Part shown: piece by piece, positions 43,210 to 51,603 of the stretch
How the letters are laid out: the number at the start of each line of letters is the position of its first letter
Numbering within the stretch: position 1 is the first letter of the stretch
DNA from: Pseudomonadota bacterium
Lineage (GTDB): Bacteria > Myxococcota_A > Polyangia > Polyangiales > Polyangiaceae
Direction of reading: 5' to 3'
DNA: 64,000 nucleotides
Assembly (NCBI GenBank): GCA_023428245.1
Contig: JAEYYX010000084.1
Coordinates: 119,184 to 183,183, forward strand
Translations under genes and position numbers: made by a program
Notes under the pieces: generated by a model
Told to the model about the DNA's origin: nothing
The model's database searches: none
Seen by the model: the letters and a program-made list of their open reading frames with translations, nothing else

Positions 43210-44985
43210 ATGCCCCACGAGACGGAGCTCCTTGCGATTCTGGCCGGAGGTCTCGGCCTGGCTTTCTTGTTTGGCCTGGTTGCGGCCCGTCTGAAGCTTC
43301 CGCCTATTCTCGGGTACCTCATCGCCGGCATGGCCATCGGCCCCTTCACTCCGGGCTATGTCGCCGACATTGGGCTCGCGGGTCAGCTCTCGGAGATCGG
43401 CGTGATCTTGCTCATGTTCGGAGTCGGTCTCCATTTCTCGGTGGACGACCTGCTCTCGGTCCGACGCATCGCGGTGCCCGGCGCGATCGGTCAGATCGCT
43501 GTCGCGACCATCATCGGTGCCGCCTTGGCCCACCTCTGGGGGTGGAGCTGGGGCGCGGGGATTGTCTTCGGTCTCTCTCTCTCCGTCGCGAGCACCGTGG
43601 TTCTGCTTCGAGCTCTCGAGGCGCGCAATGTCCTCGATTCAACGGACGGTCGTATCGCAGTTGGCTGGCTGATCGTCGAAGACCTTGTGACGGTCCTCGC
43701 GCTCGTGCTCCTTCCGGCGATGGCGCCGATGCTGCGCGGAGAAGCGTCGTTCGAGCTCGCATCCCTAGGCAAGGTCTTCGGCGTGACGGCGCTCAAGGTG
43801 GGCGCCTTCATCGGCCTGATGCTCCTCGCCGGTCGGCGCATCGTGCCCTGGATCCTCGGCAAGGTCGTGGGCACCGGTTCCCGGGAGCTCTTTACGCTCG
43901 CGGTGCTGGCAGTTGCGCTCGGGATCGCGGTGGGCGTTGCAGGCGCCTTCGGGGTTTCTTTCGCACTGGGCGCATTCTTCGCGGGGATCGTCGTTTCCGA
44001 GTCGGATTTTAGTCACGAAGCATCGACCAACGCGCTTCCGCTCCAAGACGCGTTCGCCGTCTTGTTCTTCGTCTCGGTGGGCATGTTATTTGATCCTCGC
44101 GTCCTTTTTGAGCACCCGGGGCGCCTTGTGTCGGCCCTGGCGGTCGTGCTGTTTGCGAAATCGATCGCCGCCATGATCATTGTCTTGGCCTACCGCTACA
44201 GCGTCCACACGTCGTTGACGATCGCGGCGAGCTTGGCGCAAATTGGGGAGTTCTCTTTCATCCTGGTAGCGCTCGGTGTCAGCTACGGGCTCGTCCCGAA
44301 AGAAGCTCAGAGCTTGGTTGTCGCGGTGGCGATCCTCTCGATCGCGTTTCATCCTGTCGTCTTCCGCGTCGTCGATCCGCTCAATAACTGGATTCGCGCT
44401 CGTCGAGGCCTGGTAGAGGTCATCGAACGACCTGCGGGCGAGATCGCGGATTTGCCGACCGGGTTTTCGGACGAACAGCTCGTCAATCACGTGGTCGTCG
44501 TCGGATCGGGGCGCGTCGGTGGGCCCGTTTGCGAAGAACTCAAGAAACACGGCGTCCCTTACGTCATCGTCGAACAGAGCCGGGAACGGACTGAACAGCT
44601 GCGTGCCACCGGGCTCCCCGTGATCTACGGCGACGCCAGCCGACCCGAGGTCCTCGCCCACGCCCACCTCGATCGCGCCAAGCTCGTGCTTGTGGCTGCC
44701 CCGGACGCGTTCCAAGCGCGTGCGACGCTCGCCCTCGCCAAGTCTCTCAATCCTCAGATCGTTGCGGTGGTCCGCACCCACAGCGACGAGGAGCGCGCCT
44801 GGCTCGAAGAGAACGGCGCCGACTACGCGATGGTCAGCGAGCGAGAGCTGGCCGTCAGTATGATCCGCTTTGCACTCCGGGCCATGAACGCCAGTCACGA
44901 CATGGCCGCGGTCGCTGAGCGCGTCCTCCACCCGTCGCTCTCCCCTGAGGAGCTTCGCCACTCACGAGCGTCTCGGGTTCCGTGA
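43210..44985 (+). CDS. YbaL/KefB-type K+/H+ antiporter with RCK-N domain
   Basis: 591 residues from the ATG at 43210, chosen because the E. coli YbaL type starts at the same HxTxL-x3-GGL-x3-F pattern. The CPA2 exchanger shows about 12 membrane segments (LPPILGYLIAGMAIGPFTPG, SEIGVILLMFGVGLHFSVDD, GRIAVGWLIVEDLVTVLALV). The C-terminal RCK-N domain has the NAD-binding HVVVVGSGRVGGPVCEELKK and ASRPEVLAHAHLDRAKLVLV. It should export K+ in exchange for protons, perhaps gated by nucleotide or glutathione-type ligands. RCK-C appears absent, as in YbaL. It is divergent from the solute-binding gene. Confidence 0.9.
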   Translation: MPHETELLAILAGGLGLAFLFGLVAARLKLPPILGYLIAGMAIGPFTPGYVADIGLAGQLSEIGVILLMFGVGLHFSVDDLLSVRRIAVPGAIGQIAVATIIGAALAHLWGWSWGAGIVFGLSLSVASTVVLLRALEARNVLDSTDGRIAVGWLIVEDLVTVLALVLLPAMAPMLRGEASFELASLGKVFGVTALKVGAFIGLMLLAGRRIVPWILGKVVGTGSRELFTLAVLAVALGIAVGVAGAFGVSFALGAFFAGIVVSESDFSHEASTNALPLQDAFAVLFFVSVGMLFDPRVLFEHPGRLVSALAVVLFAKSIAAMIIVLAYRYSVHTSLTIAASLAQIGEFSFILVALGVSYGLVPKEAQSLVVAVAILSIAFHPVVFRVVDPLNNWIRARRGLVEVIERPAGEIADLPTGFSDEQLVNHVVVVGSGRVGGPVCEELKKHGVPYVIVEQSRERTEQLRATGLPVIYGDASRPEVLAHAHLDRAKLVLVAAPDAFQARATLALAKSLNPQIVAVVRTHSDEERAWLEENGADYAMVSERELAVSMIRFALRAMNASHDMAAVAERVLHPSLSPEELRHSRASRVP

Positions 44986-45002
44986 TGTCCTGACGGGCTG
45001 GA

Positions 45003-45056
45003 GACAGCCGAAGCGAGGCCCTTCGTGCCCTCGAGTGCGGCCGCTTTGGGGCTGTC
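45003..45056. terminator. Long hairpin between convergent ybaL-like and SGNH genes
   Basis: GACAGCC with AAGCG (45003-45015) pairs with CGCTT and GGCTGTC (45042-45056) around a long loop. The stem overlaps the stop codon of the SGNH gene and lies in the 69 bp between convergent genes, so a two-way terminator is likely even though no long T-tract is seen. Confidence 0.4.
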
Positions 45057-46542
45057 AGTCGCGGAACAGTGTCACGTCGACCGACTCGCCCATGGCCTTG
45101 TAGCCCGCCTCGCTCGGATGGAGATTGTCGTTCTTGTAGGAGGCTTGCATATTGTTCGGGTTCCCCGGGTCGCGGATCGCGAGATCGAAATCAACGCCAT
45201 CGTTATAAGCGCTGCTCGCGCGGATCCACTCGTTGACCTGGGTGCGGACGCCGTTTGCGGCGTTCATCGGCGTGAGAGGTGAGACGAAGACCTTGATTCC
45301 CTGAGCGGTGGCCCGCGTGATGATGTCTTGGTAAGCACTGGTCAGCGACTGTGCCTGAGCGCCGCCCTCGATGTCATTGACTCCCTCAAGCACGATCAAA
45401 TACTTGATCTTTTCTCGGCTGAGGATGTCCCGCTCGAAGCGCTTGACTCCCGCGTCCTGGAACTCGCTATCTGAGGCGAGCATGTTCGCGCCCATGCCGA
45501 AGTTCAGGACCGAGCGCTTGGAGGCGATTGTGGGGTCCTTCTTGATCTCGGCTGTAAAGAAATCGGTCCAGCGCGCGAACTTGTTCAGGATGCCATAACC
45601 GTCGGTGATGGAGTCACCGAGGACAGCGATGGCTGAGGCATCAGCCGGGGCTAGCACTTCAAGCGCGTCGATGAGGTACCAACGGTCGCGCGTCTGAGCT
45701 CCGTTCAGCGCTTCTTGAGCTACGGCGTCGCCGCTGGCGAAGTAAGAAGTCAGACGGGAGCCGGGATGGTTCGTGATGTTGGCGGGAATACTCGTCCCGA
45801 ACTGGACCGTGATCGCTGTGAGCTTGATCTCTTCTAGGGCGAAATCGACGCCATCCGAGAAGACGGACATGCCCGCCGGGATCGTCACATTCGGAGCACC
45901 GTTGAAGGTCAAAGGAGTGCTTGTGCTGGCGTCGATTTGACCGACGTTCGCCTGAGGATCGGTCTGATTTTTGGCCCGCGCGATGTGAACCTTTTGGATA
46001 TCAACGGCAGTTTGACCCTTCTCGTTGCTGAGCCGGAGCCGAACCTGACCTCCCGAGACCGTTGGCCAGACGAACTGGCGCAGAGTGTTGTTCGGGAGGC
46101 TCGGGGGGACGTGGTCCGCTTTGTTCGTCTCGAGCGACTGCATCGTGGTGGCCCAAGTCGGGAGCCACTCCGGCTCGGACGGCCCACCGCCCGCACCGTC
46201 TCCGCCGCTTGCGCTGCCTCCGTCACTTGGAGCTCCTCCTCCAGAGGCTCCGCCTGCGGTTGCTCCGCCTGCGGCTGCTCCGCCCGCTCCAACTCCGCCA
46301 CTCGGGAGCCCTCCGCTTCCCTCTGCACCGCCGCTCGTCGTGGGGTTGCCCCCTGTTGCAAGCGCCCCACCCGACCCTGGAGCTCCTCCGGATTCGGCCG
46401 CTGCACCTCCCGTCGGTAGTGCACCACCGCTGCCGTCACCTGGAGTGCTTTCGCCGCAACCAATGGGCGAGAATGCGAGCAGACTCAGAGTGAGCGCGGT
46501 TTTTAGGAAGGCGAGAGGTTTCACGAAAAGAAGGCTAGCCAA
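45055..46542 (-). CDS. SGNH/GDSL-type hydrolase lipoprotein with Gly/Ala linker
   Basis: 495 residues from a TTG at 46542 preceded by a purine-rich GAAGAG; GTG 46524 is an alternative start. The lipobox (LSLLAFSPIGC) is followed by a long Gly/Ala/Ser linker to about 120, then a beta-rich N-terminal part (WPTVSGGQVRLRLSNEKGQT). The SGNH hydrolase core has AIAVLGDSITDGYG with the Ser, FGMGANML with the Gly/Asn, LEGVNDIEGG and the distal NLHPSEAGYKAMG with the His. These are esterases acting on acyl or acetyl groups; this arrangement recalls bacterial SGNH carbohydrate esterases. It should be at the cell surface. Confidence 0.87.
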   Translation of the reverse strand: MASLLFVKPLAFLKTALTLSLLAFSPIGCGESTPGDGSGGALPTGGAAAESGGAPGSGGALATGGNPTTSGGAEGSGGLPSGGVGAGGAAAGGATAGGASGGGAPSDGGSASGGDGAGGGPSEPEWLPTWATTMQSLETNKADHVPPSLPNNTLRQFVWPTVSGGQVRLRLSNEKGQTAVDIQKVHIARAKNQTDPQANVGQIDASTSTPLTFNGAPNVTIPAGMSVFSDGVDFALEEIKLTAITVQFGTSIPANITNHPGSRLTSYFASGDAVAQEALNGAQTRDRWYLIDALEVLAPADASAIAVLGDSITDGYGILNKFARWTDFFTAEIKKDPTIASKRSVLNFGMGANMLASDSEFQDAGVKRFERDILSREKIKYLIVLEGVNDIEGGAQAQSLTSAYQDIITRATAQGIKVFVSPLTPMNAANGVRTQVNEWIRASSAYNDGVDFDLAIRDPGNPNNMQASYKNDNLHPSEAGYKAMGESVDVTLFRD

Positions 46543-46803
46543 GCTCTCTTCTAAATCTAGAGAAGGAATCGCTCCATTCTTCTCACACTCATCATGTGAG
46601 CGTTCCCATGGCCCCCTCGGGGAAGCGGGACGGGTCAGAAGCTTTGCTCCGGGGGCAGCACCGGGCAGGAGGGGCGAGGGCGGGGGGGACCTATGCAGCG
46701 CTTTGGGTCATCGCCTGGCCTGTCCGGGGGGGCGAGGGCGCCCCTAAGCCAAGCAATTCTGGCAGGAACGCGCGAAAAAAGCAGCCTGTTGAGATGTCTA
46801 AAG

Positions 46804-46818
46804 TGCAACTAAATTGCG
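46804..46818. promoter_or_regulatory. Fur-family-like box 1 (7-1-7)
   Basis: TGCAACTAAATTGCG shows the 7-1-7 form of Fur-superfamily operators, TGCAA then five bases then TTGCG, with one mismatch in the outer arms. It is 121 bp upstream of the His-rich lipoprotein ATG and 31 bp (three helical turns) from box 2. Which regulator binds (Fur, Zur or Mur) cannot be told. Confidence 0.5.
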
Positions 46819-46834
46819 TTTAGGGCCTTGCTAA

Positions 46835-46849
46835 TGCAACTTAATTGCA
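46835..46849. promoter_or_regulatory. Fur-family-like box 2 (7-1-7)
   Basis: TGCAACTTAATTGCA has perfect five-base arms TGCAA / TTGCA and matches six of seven positions in a 7-1-7 arrangement. It is 90 bp upstream of the lipoprotein start and shares the core of box 1 nearly base for base. The match between two close copies makes chance unlikely. Confidence 0.55.
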
Positions 46850-46924
46850 ATAGGACAACCCGCAGCAAGCCCGCTGGTTGCTTTGGCTTTAAGTCTCTTG
46901 TCATCTCTCGTCCGATTTCGCGCC

Positions 46925-47977
46925 ATGAAACTCCACCCTTCTCCTTTTCACTTTGCGCTGGGTCTGTCCACACTCGGTGCGCTCTCCGTCCTCGGATGCG
47001 CCCCTGGCCCGGGGGACTTGGCGGTGCGGGTGAAGCCAGAGATCACGATCAAAAGTGGAGTTTTCGCGGGACGTGGGCGCGAGAACATGCGGGACGGGTG
47101 GAGTGCGACCTTCGACAAGTACGTGGTTGCGCTCGGGCCTGTCTTTGTGTCCAAATTGACCGATGCCTCGCAGACTGACGAAAGCCATGAGACCTTTGTC
47201 GTCGATCTGAAGCGAGTTCCGGAGAACGGCGTAGAGCTCTGGGAGCTTTCCGGGCTCGAAGAGGGACGCTGGAATTTCGGCTTCGAGCTCTCGAACGGTG
47301 GTCATCACGCCGAGCGCCACAGCTCCGTCACAAAAGAAGACTTCCAAAGGATAGTCGACGAAGACCTGACCTACCTGATCGAGGGTTCGATCTCGAAGGA
47401 AGGAGGTCTCTCCTGTCCGCCCCAGGCTCTCGTGGCGGCTTCGAATCGCGCCCCCGCCGGCCAGTCGCCGGACGGTAGCGACTGTTTCGAGGCGGAGACC
47501 GTTGCGTTTTCGTTCGCTGTCCGAGCGCCGACTGTGTTCGACGCTTGTGAGCTCGATGGGCTCCCGGGTGTTGCGATCGGTTCAGGCAGCGTCCGGACAA
47601 CATCAATCACCCTGCACGGGGATCATATGTTCTTCAATGGCTTTCCGGTTGGCGATGAGGGAAGCGTGCGCCGTTTGGCCCAGTGGATCGCCGATTGTGA
47701 CTTGAACCTTGATGGTGTGGTCACGGAAGCGGAGCTCGAGCGGATACCGCTCGGCGCCCTTGCTGCGATCGATCCCGACGTCTATCAGCTGGGTGGCTCC
47801 CCGATCGAGCTGGAGACTGCCTTTGACTTTCTCCAAGCCGAGCTGAAGACCCAAGGTCACATGGAGAGCGAAGGGGAATGCCGCGTTGACGGCGTGGCTC
47901 ACGACCATGATCACGGGGACGAAGAGGATCACGGGGACGAAGAGGATCACGGCGCCGCGGGCGCTCGCGGGAAGTAA
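46925..47977 (+). CDS. Metal-binding lipoprotein with EF-hand and His/Asp/Glu-rich tail
   Basis: 350 residues from the ATG at 46925, which gives a lipoprotein signal (LGLSTLGALSVLGC); an upstream Met at 46883 is only part of the open frame. The middle is beta-rich (YVVALGPVFVSKLTD, HETFVVDLKRVP, GRWNFGFELSNGG) with Cys pairs and a HGDH. An EF-hand loop DLNLDGVVTEAE lies near 265. The C-terminal tail HDHDHGDEEDHGDEEDHG is clearly metal-binding and comes from an 18-bp tandem repeat. Two Fur-family-like boxes stand upstream. A role in binding a divalent metal (zinc, manganese or iron) at the envelope is inferred. I do not recognise the main domain. Confidence 0.7.
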   Translation: MKLHPSPFHFALGLSTLGALSVLGCAPGPGDLAVRVKPEITIKSGVFAGRGRENMRDGWSATFDKYVVALGPVFVSKLTDASQTDESHETFVVDLKRVPENGVELWELSGLEEGRWNFGFELSNGGHHAERHSSVTKEDFQRIVDEDLTYLIEGSISKEGGLSCPPQALVAASNRAPAGQSPDGSDCFEAETVAFSFAVRAPTVFDACELDGLPGVAIGSGSVRTTSITLHGDHMFFNGFPVGDEGSVRRLAQWIADCDLNLDGVVTEAELERIPLGALAAIDPDVYQLGGSPIELETAFDFLQAELKTQGHMESEGECRVDGVAHDHDHGDEEDHGDEEDHGAAGARGK

Positions 47978-47987
47978 GCGAAAGAGA

Positions 47988-48021
47988 AGCGCCACCTTGT
48001 CCCCTGAGGGATGGCGGCGCT
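47988..48021. terminator. Hairpin between convergent lipoprotein and gcvPA genes
   Basis: AGCGCCA at 47988-47994 pairs with TGGCG and CGCT at 48012-48021 with a one-base bulge and a long loop. It lies in the 74 bp between convergent genes; there is no clear T-tract. Confidence 0.35.
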
Positions 48022-48051
48022 CACTCGACCTGAAGCTGTCAGACTTCGATC

Positions 48052-49407
48052 TTAGGCCGACAGAGTCTCTGCGAGAGCCTGAACGAATCCGTCGAGGTCC
48101 TCGCGCGTATGCATTTCCGTGACAGCGACGAGGAGATGATCCTCGAGGGCCGGCTCGTAGCGGCCGAGCTCCACCCCGGCGAGGTATCCCTTTGCTTCGA
48201 GGGCGCGCACTCGCTCCTTGGCTCGGGGCACCTTCACGCAGAACTCATTGAAGAAGGTCGCATCCGGGAACGCGAGCTCGACTCCGGGCAGCTGGGTCAG
48301 GGCGTCCTTCAAGTAGTGAGCCTTGGCGAGGCACTGACGCGCGACAGCCTGGAATCCGGATTTGCCGAGGAGAGAGCAACGGATGGTGAAGGCGAGCGCG
48401 ACGAGCCCTTGGTTCGTACAGATGTTGCTCGTGGCGCGCTCGCGGCGGATGTGCTGCTCGCGGGTCGAGAGCGTAAGCACGTATCCCCGCTTTCCGTCCT
48501 GATCGACGGTCTCCCCGCAGACGCGGCCGGGGAGCTGCTGGAGGAAGGTTCGGTCGTCTTTGCAGGCAAAGAGGCCCACGCCCGGGCCGCCGTATTGCGC
48601 GGGGACAGCGAGAGGCTGGCCTTCGCCCGCGACGATGTCGGCGCCGAGCGCTCCCGGCGACTCAGCCAGCGCTAACGCGTAGGGTTCCGGAACAGTTGCG
48701 ACCAAGAGGGCACCCGCTTCATGGACGCGGGCGGCGAGGGCGCGGAGGTCGGAGAGCGGACCCAGGTACGAGGGATAGCCGGCGACCACGCAGGCGACGT
48801 CGCCTGCGAGCAGTGCGCTGATGCGCTCGAGATCGTGTGTGCCCGAGGGCGAGCGGGGAACGGTCACTACGTCGCTCGGTGTGGTCGACAGGTACGACGC
48901 GATCGTTCGCTGATATTCGGGGTGAACACACTCGCTCACGATGATGCGATTGCGCTTCGTGACCCGGCGCGCCATGAGGGCCCCTTCAGCGGCCGCGCTC
49001 GCTCCGTCGTAGAGACTCGCGTTTGCCAGAGGCAATCCATAGAGCTCACTCACGAGCGTTTGGAACTGCCAGATGGCGAGCAGCGTCCCTTGAGCGACCT
49101 CGGGCTGGTAGGGAGTGTAGGCCGTGTAAAACTCGCTGCGGAGCAGGAGCTGATCGACGGCGGGGGGAATGTGGTGGTGATAGATGCCGCAGCCGAGGAA
49201 CGAGGTCATCTGCGCTCCTCGATTCTTCTCGGCTAGCGCGTCCATGTGCCGCATGAGAGCGGGCTCAGAGAGCGCTGGCGGCAAGTCGAGGTCCTGCTTC
49301 TGACGAGCCTCGGGCGGAATGGTCTCGAAGAGGGCGTCGACGTTCGGGAGCCCGATGACGCGGAGCATTTCGCTCACTTCTTCGGGTGTGTGGGGCAGGT
49401 ATCGCAT
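48052..49407 (-). CDS. gcvPA: Glycine dehydrogenase (decarboxylating) subunit 1, P1 protein
   Basis: 451 residues. The two-subunit type P-protein alpha chain is clear: MRYLPHTPEEVSEMLRVIGL at the start, SFLGCGIYHHHIPPAVDQLL, YTPYQPEVAQGTLLAIWQFQ, ASLYDGASAAAEGALMARRV and QYGGPGVGLFACKD. With P2 it forms the PLP enzyme that decarboxylates glycine and loads the aminomethyl group on GcvH. The PLP-binding Lys lies in P2, so this protein is not active alone. It is 22 bp after gcvH in the gcvT-gcvH-gcvPA operon. gcvPB is not adjacent. Confidence 0.95.
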   Translation of the reverse strand: MRYLPHTPEEVSEMLRVIGLPNVDALFETIPPEARQKQDLDLPPALSEPALMRHMDALAEKNRGAQMTSFLGCGIYHHHIPPAVDQLLLRSEFYTAYTPYQPEVAQGTLLAIWQFQTLVSELYGLPLANASLYDGASAAAEGALMARRVTKRNRIIVSECVHPEYQRTIASYLSTTPSDVVTVPRSPSGTHDLERISALLAGDVACVVAGYPSYLGPLSDLRALAARVHEAGALLVATVPEPYALALAESPGALGADIVAGEGQPLAVPAQYGGPGVGLFACKDDRTFLQQLPGRVCGETVDQDGKRGYVLTLSTREQHIRRERATSNICTNQGLVALAFTIRCSLLGKSGFQAVARQCLAKAHYLKDALTQLPGVELAFPDATFFNEFCVKVPRAKERVRALEAKGYLAGVELGRYEPALEDHLLVAVTEMHTREDLDGFVQALAETLSA

Positions 49408-49429
49408 GATGAAGGGGGGGACAGGCGCC

Positions 49430-49825
49430 TCAGTGGGCGGATTCGGCGACGTGAGCGCGGTAGGCGGCGGCGTCGAGCAGCTCAGCTCCTTCGTCGCCCG
49501 GTTCGATGGCGATCATCCAGCCCTTGTCCCAAGGATCTTCGTTGACGAGCTCGGGCTGGTCATCGAGGGATCCGTTCTTGCGCACGACCTTACCGCTGAT
49601 CGGTGCATAGAGATCGCTGAGCGTCTTGACGCTCTCGATGGTGCCGAAGATTTTACCCTTCGTGACCTGATCGCCTTCTTTGACGTCGATACTCACGAGC
49701 GTCACGTCGCCGAGCTGGTCGACGGCGAACGCAGTAATCCCAATCACCACCGCCTGGCCATCAGGCTTGGCCCACTCGTGGTCCTTCGTGTAACGCCGAT
49801 CCTCGGGGACAACTACCTCAGTCAT
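49430..49825 (-). CDS. gcvH: Glycine cleavage system H protein
   Basis: 131 residues. It opens YTKDHEWAKPDGQAVVIGIT, continues DQLGDVTLVSIDVKEGDQVT, and has ESVKTLSDLYAPISG with the lipoyl-Lys at 67, then WDKGWMIAIEPGD. GcvH is the lipoate shuttle that carries the aminomethyl group from the P protein to GcvT and is oxidised by the L protein. All of the family landmarks are here at normal length. It is between gcvT (99 bp upstream) and gcvPA (22 bp downstream) on the minus strand. The L protein is shared and not expected here. Confidence 0.97.
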   Translation of the reverse strand: MTEVVVPEDRRYTKDHEWAKPDGQAVVIGITAFAVDQLGDVTLVSIDVKEGDQVTKGKIFGTIESVKTLSDLYAPISGKVVRKNGSLDDQPELVNEDPWDKGWMIAIEPGDEGAELLDAAAYRAHVAESAH

Positions 49826-49924
49826 GGGGCCCGCCTAGCGCGCCCCGAGGGCGTTGGCCATAGCCTTGCGCGGGGGCTCGGCTTTCTGGCTCGACCATGA
49901 ACGAGGGCGCCCCTTGGGCCCCGC

Positions 49925-51046
49925 TCAGGAGCCCGTCTTCCGCTTGTAAAAAGGCGTCTTGACGACCCGAGCGCCCACGCGCTTCCCTCGGCAGTCGACC
50001 TCGAACTCCGTACCGACTTCGGCGAAGTCGAGCGGAACATAGCCGAGGCCAATGGCCTTGCCGAGCGTCGGGGAGGGAGAGCCGCTCGTGCAATGCCCGA
50101 TCGAAGCACCGAGGCTATCGAGGATCGGATAACCGGAGCGAGCCACACCACGTCCAGTCATCTCGAAGCCGACGAGAGTTCGGCTGAGGCCCGTCTCGAG
50201 GGCGGTGAGGAGTGCGGCCTTCCCAAGGAAGTCGGGCTTCTGCATCTTCACTGTCCAGCCGAGTCCCGCTTCGAGAGGGGTCGTCGTCTCGTCGATCTCG
50301 TTACCGTAAAGGGACAGGCGGGCCTCGAGCCTGAGTGTATCACGTGCTCCGAGTCCGGCGGGTTCGAGGCCGAGCGGTGTGCCAGCTTCCATGAGCGCGT
50401 TCCAGACAGGCACGGCGCTCTTGTTGTCACAGAAGATCTCGACGCCATCTTCGCCTGTGTAGCCTGTGCGCGCGAGGGTGATCCGCTCACCGCGCAGGCT
50501 GCGGCGAGTGAAGCGGAAGGGCTTGAGGGAGGTTACGAGGTCTTGCAGCGTTCGGTCCGCCTTGGTCAGGATCTCGAAGGCTTTCGGCCCTTGGAGAGCG
50601 AGGAGGGAAGTGTGTTCGCTCTCGTCTGTGACGGTGACTCCCGAGAAACGAGCGACGACGTCTGTGACGTGCGCGGCCATCTTCTGGAGGTTCGAGGCGT
50701 TGCACACGATGAGGATATCGTCGTCGGCGATCTTGTAGAGAATCAGGTCGTCTAGGATCGTGCCGGCACTGTTACAAGCGCAGGTGTAGATGGCGCGTCC
50801 GAGCTCCGCACCCTTCAGATCGTTTGTGATCATGTAGTCGCAGGCTTCGATGGCCCGGGGCCCGCGGACCCTGAGTTCACCCATGTGCGAGACGTCGAAC
50901 AGGCCGGCCGCCGTGCGCACTGCATTGTGCTCATTGACGATCCCTTTGTACTGGATGGGCATCTCATAGCCCGCGAAGGGCACCATGCGGGCGCCGAGGG
51001 CGATGTGGACATCTCGGAGGGGCGTAGCGTTCAGGCGGTCGGTCAC
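49925..51046 (-). CDS. gcvT: Glycine cleavage system T protein (aminomethyltransferase)
   Basis: 373 residues from the GTG at 51046, where a GGAGG sits 9 bp upstream; the frame opens 12 codons earlier without such a site. The pattern is typical: TPLRDVHIALGARMVPFAGY, MPIQYKGIVNEHNAVRTAAG, FDVSHMGELRVRGP, YTGEDGVEIFCDNKSAVPVW and LEAGLGWTVKMQKPDFLGKA. GcvT transfers the methylene group to tetrahydrofolate and releases ammonia. It starts the gcv operon 54 bp after the pilin-operon lipoprotein; no glycine-riboswitch-like structure is visible in that short gap. Confidence 0.96.
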   Translation of the reverse strand: MTDRLNATPLRDVHIALGARMVPFAGYEMPIQYKGIVNEHNAVRTAAGLFDVSHMGELRVRGPRAIEACDYMITNDLKGAELGRAIYTCACNSAGTILDDLILYKIADDDILIVCNASNLQKMAAHVTDVVARFSGVTVTDESEHTSLLALQGPKAFEILTKADRTLQDLVTSLKPFRFTRRSLRGERITLARTGYTGEDGVEIFCDNKSAVPVWNALMEAGTPLGLEPAGLGARDTLRLEARLSLYGNEIDETTTPLEAGLGWTVKMQKPDFLGKAALLTALETGLSRTLVGFEMTGRGVARSGYPILDSLGASIGHCTSGSPSPTLGKAIGLGYVPLDFAEVGTEFEVDCRGKRVGARVVKTPFYKRKTGS

Positions 51047-51099
51047 GGCGCCGAGCCTCCACAAATTCACCCGGGGGGACAAGGCTTCGGCCGGAGGGG

Positions 51100-51603
51100 C
51101 TATTCCATCGAGTTCTGGTCGATCAAACGTCCGTCCGGTGTCATGCCGACCTGACGCCAGCGCTCCTCTTCGGTCAGGCCGGGCTCGGCGCGCGCCGGTG
51201 TGATGTCTCGCATGCGGAGCTGAGCTCCGCCGCGGAATGAGCCGATCTCGACACGGAAGATTCGCCCCTCCTGTCCACGCACCTCGGCCTTTGGGAACAC
51301 AATCTTGTCCCCCGCCATCTCGACGTGACTCGAGCGCAGGCGGGGTTTCAAATAGGCGGCCAAGTCTTCTGGCGCATAGTCACCACGCACGCTGGCGCTC
51401 TCCTTGAAGATGGCCTCAATGGTCGAGCCAACAGGAAGCCAAAGCTCGAAGACCTTCTCATCGCCCTGCATGAGCTGGCCGGGCGGAAGTCGGTCTGGCT
51501 CCGCCGGGGCTTCGGCGGGCGCGGGAGGGGGCGGCGGCGATTCCTTCTTACAACCGACGAGCAGGACCAGGAGCCAAGGGCCAAGGACGAGTCTCGCGGT
51601 CAC
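51100..51603 (-). CDS. Lipoprotein coupled to PilY1
   Basis: 167 residues from GTG 51603, which overlaps the pilY1 stop (GTGA). The signal (LVLGPWLLVLLVGC) has an excellent lipobox at Cys18. A proline-rich stretch (ESPPPPPAPAEAPAEPD) follows, then a compact domain: GDEKVFELWLPVGSTIEAIF, YAPEDLAAYLKPRLRSSHVE, RIFRVEIGSFRGGAQLRMRD and a short acidic tail. No family is recognised. Its place as the last gene of a tightly coupled minor-pilin operon suggests a role in assembling or anchoring the PilY1/minor-pilin tip complex in the envelope, perhaps like other operon-specific helpers known for Myxococcus clusters. Confidence 0.65.
   Translation of the reverse strand: MTARLVLGPWLLVLLVGCKKESPPPPPAPAEAPAEPDRLPPGQLMQGDEKVFELWLPVGSTIEAIFKESASVRGDYAPEDLAAYLKPRLRSSHVEMAGDKIVFPKAEVRGQEGRIFRVEIGSFRGGAQLRMRDITPARAEPGLTEEERWRQVGMTPDGRLIDQNSME

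Larger units (their letters stand above)
46543..46924. other. 382-bp divergent intergenic region with G-rich stretch and two operator-like boxes
   Basis: It carries the promoters of the SGNH gene (left) and of the His-rich lipoprotein (right). The left part is G-rich with a small GGGGCG / CGCCCC hairpin (about 46726-46745). The right part, unlike the rest, is AT-rich and contains the two Fur-family-like boxes listed separately. No open frame here looks like a gene. Confidence 0.55.

Noticed and set aside
51047..51099. Glycine riboswitch before gcvT
   Set aside because: Only 53 bp is available and no aptamer-like pairing is visible; a small GGC-CGAA-GCC hairpin alone does not fit.
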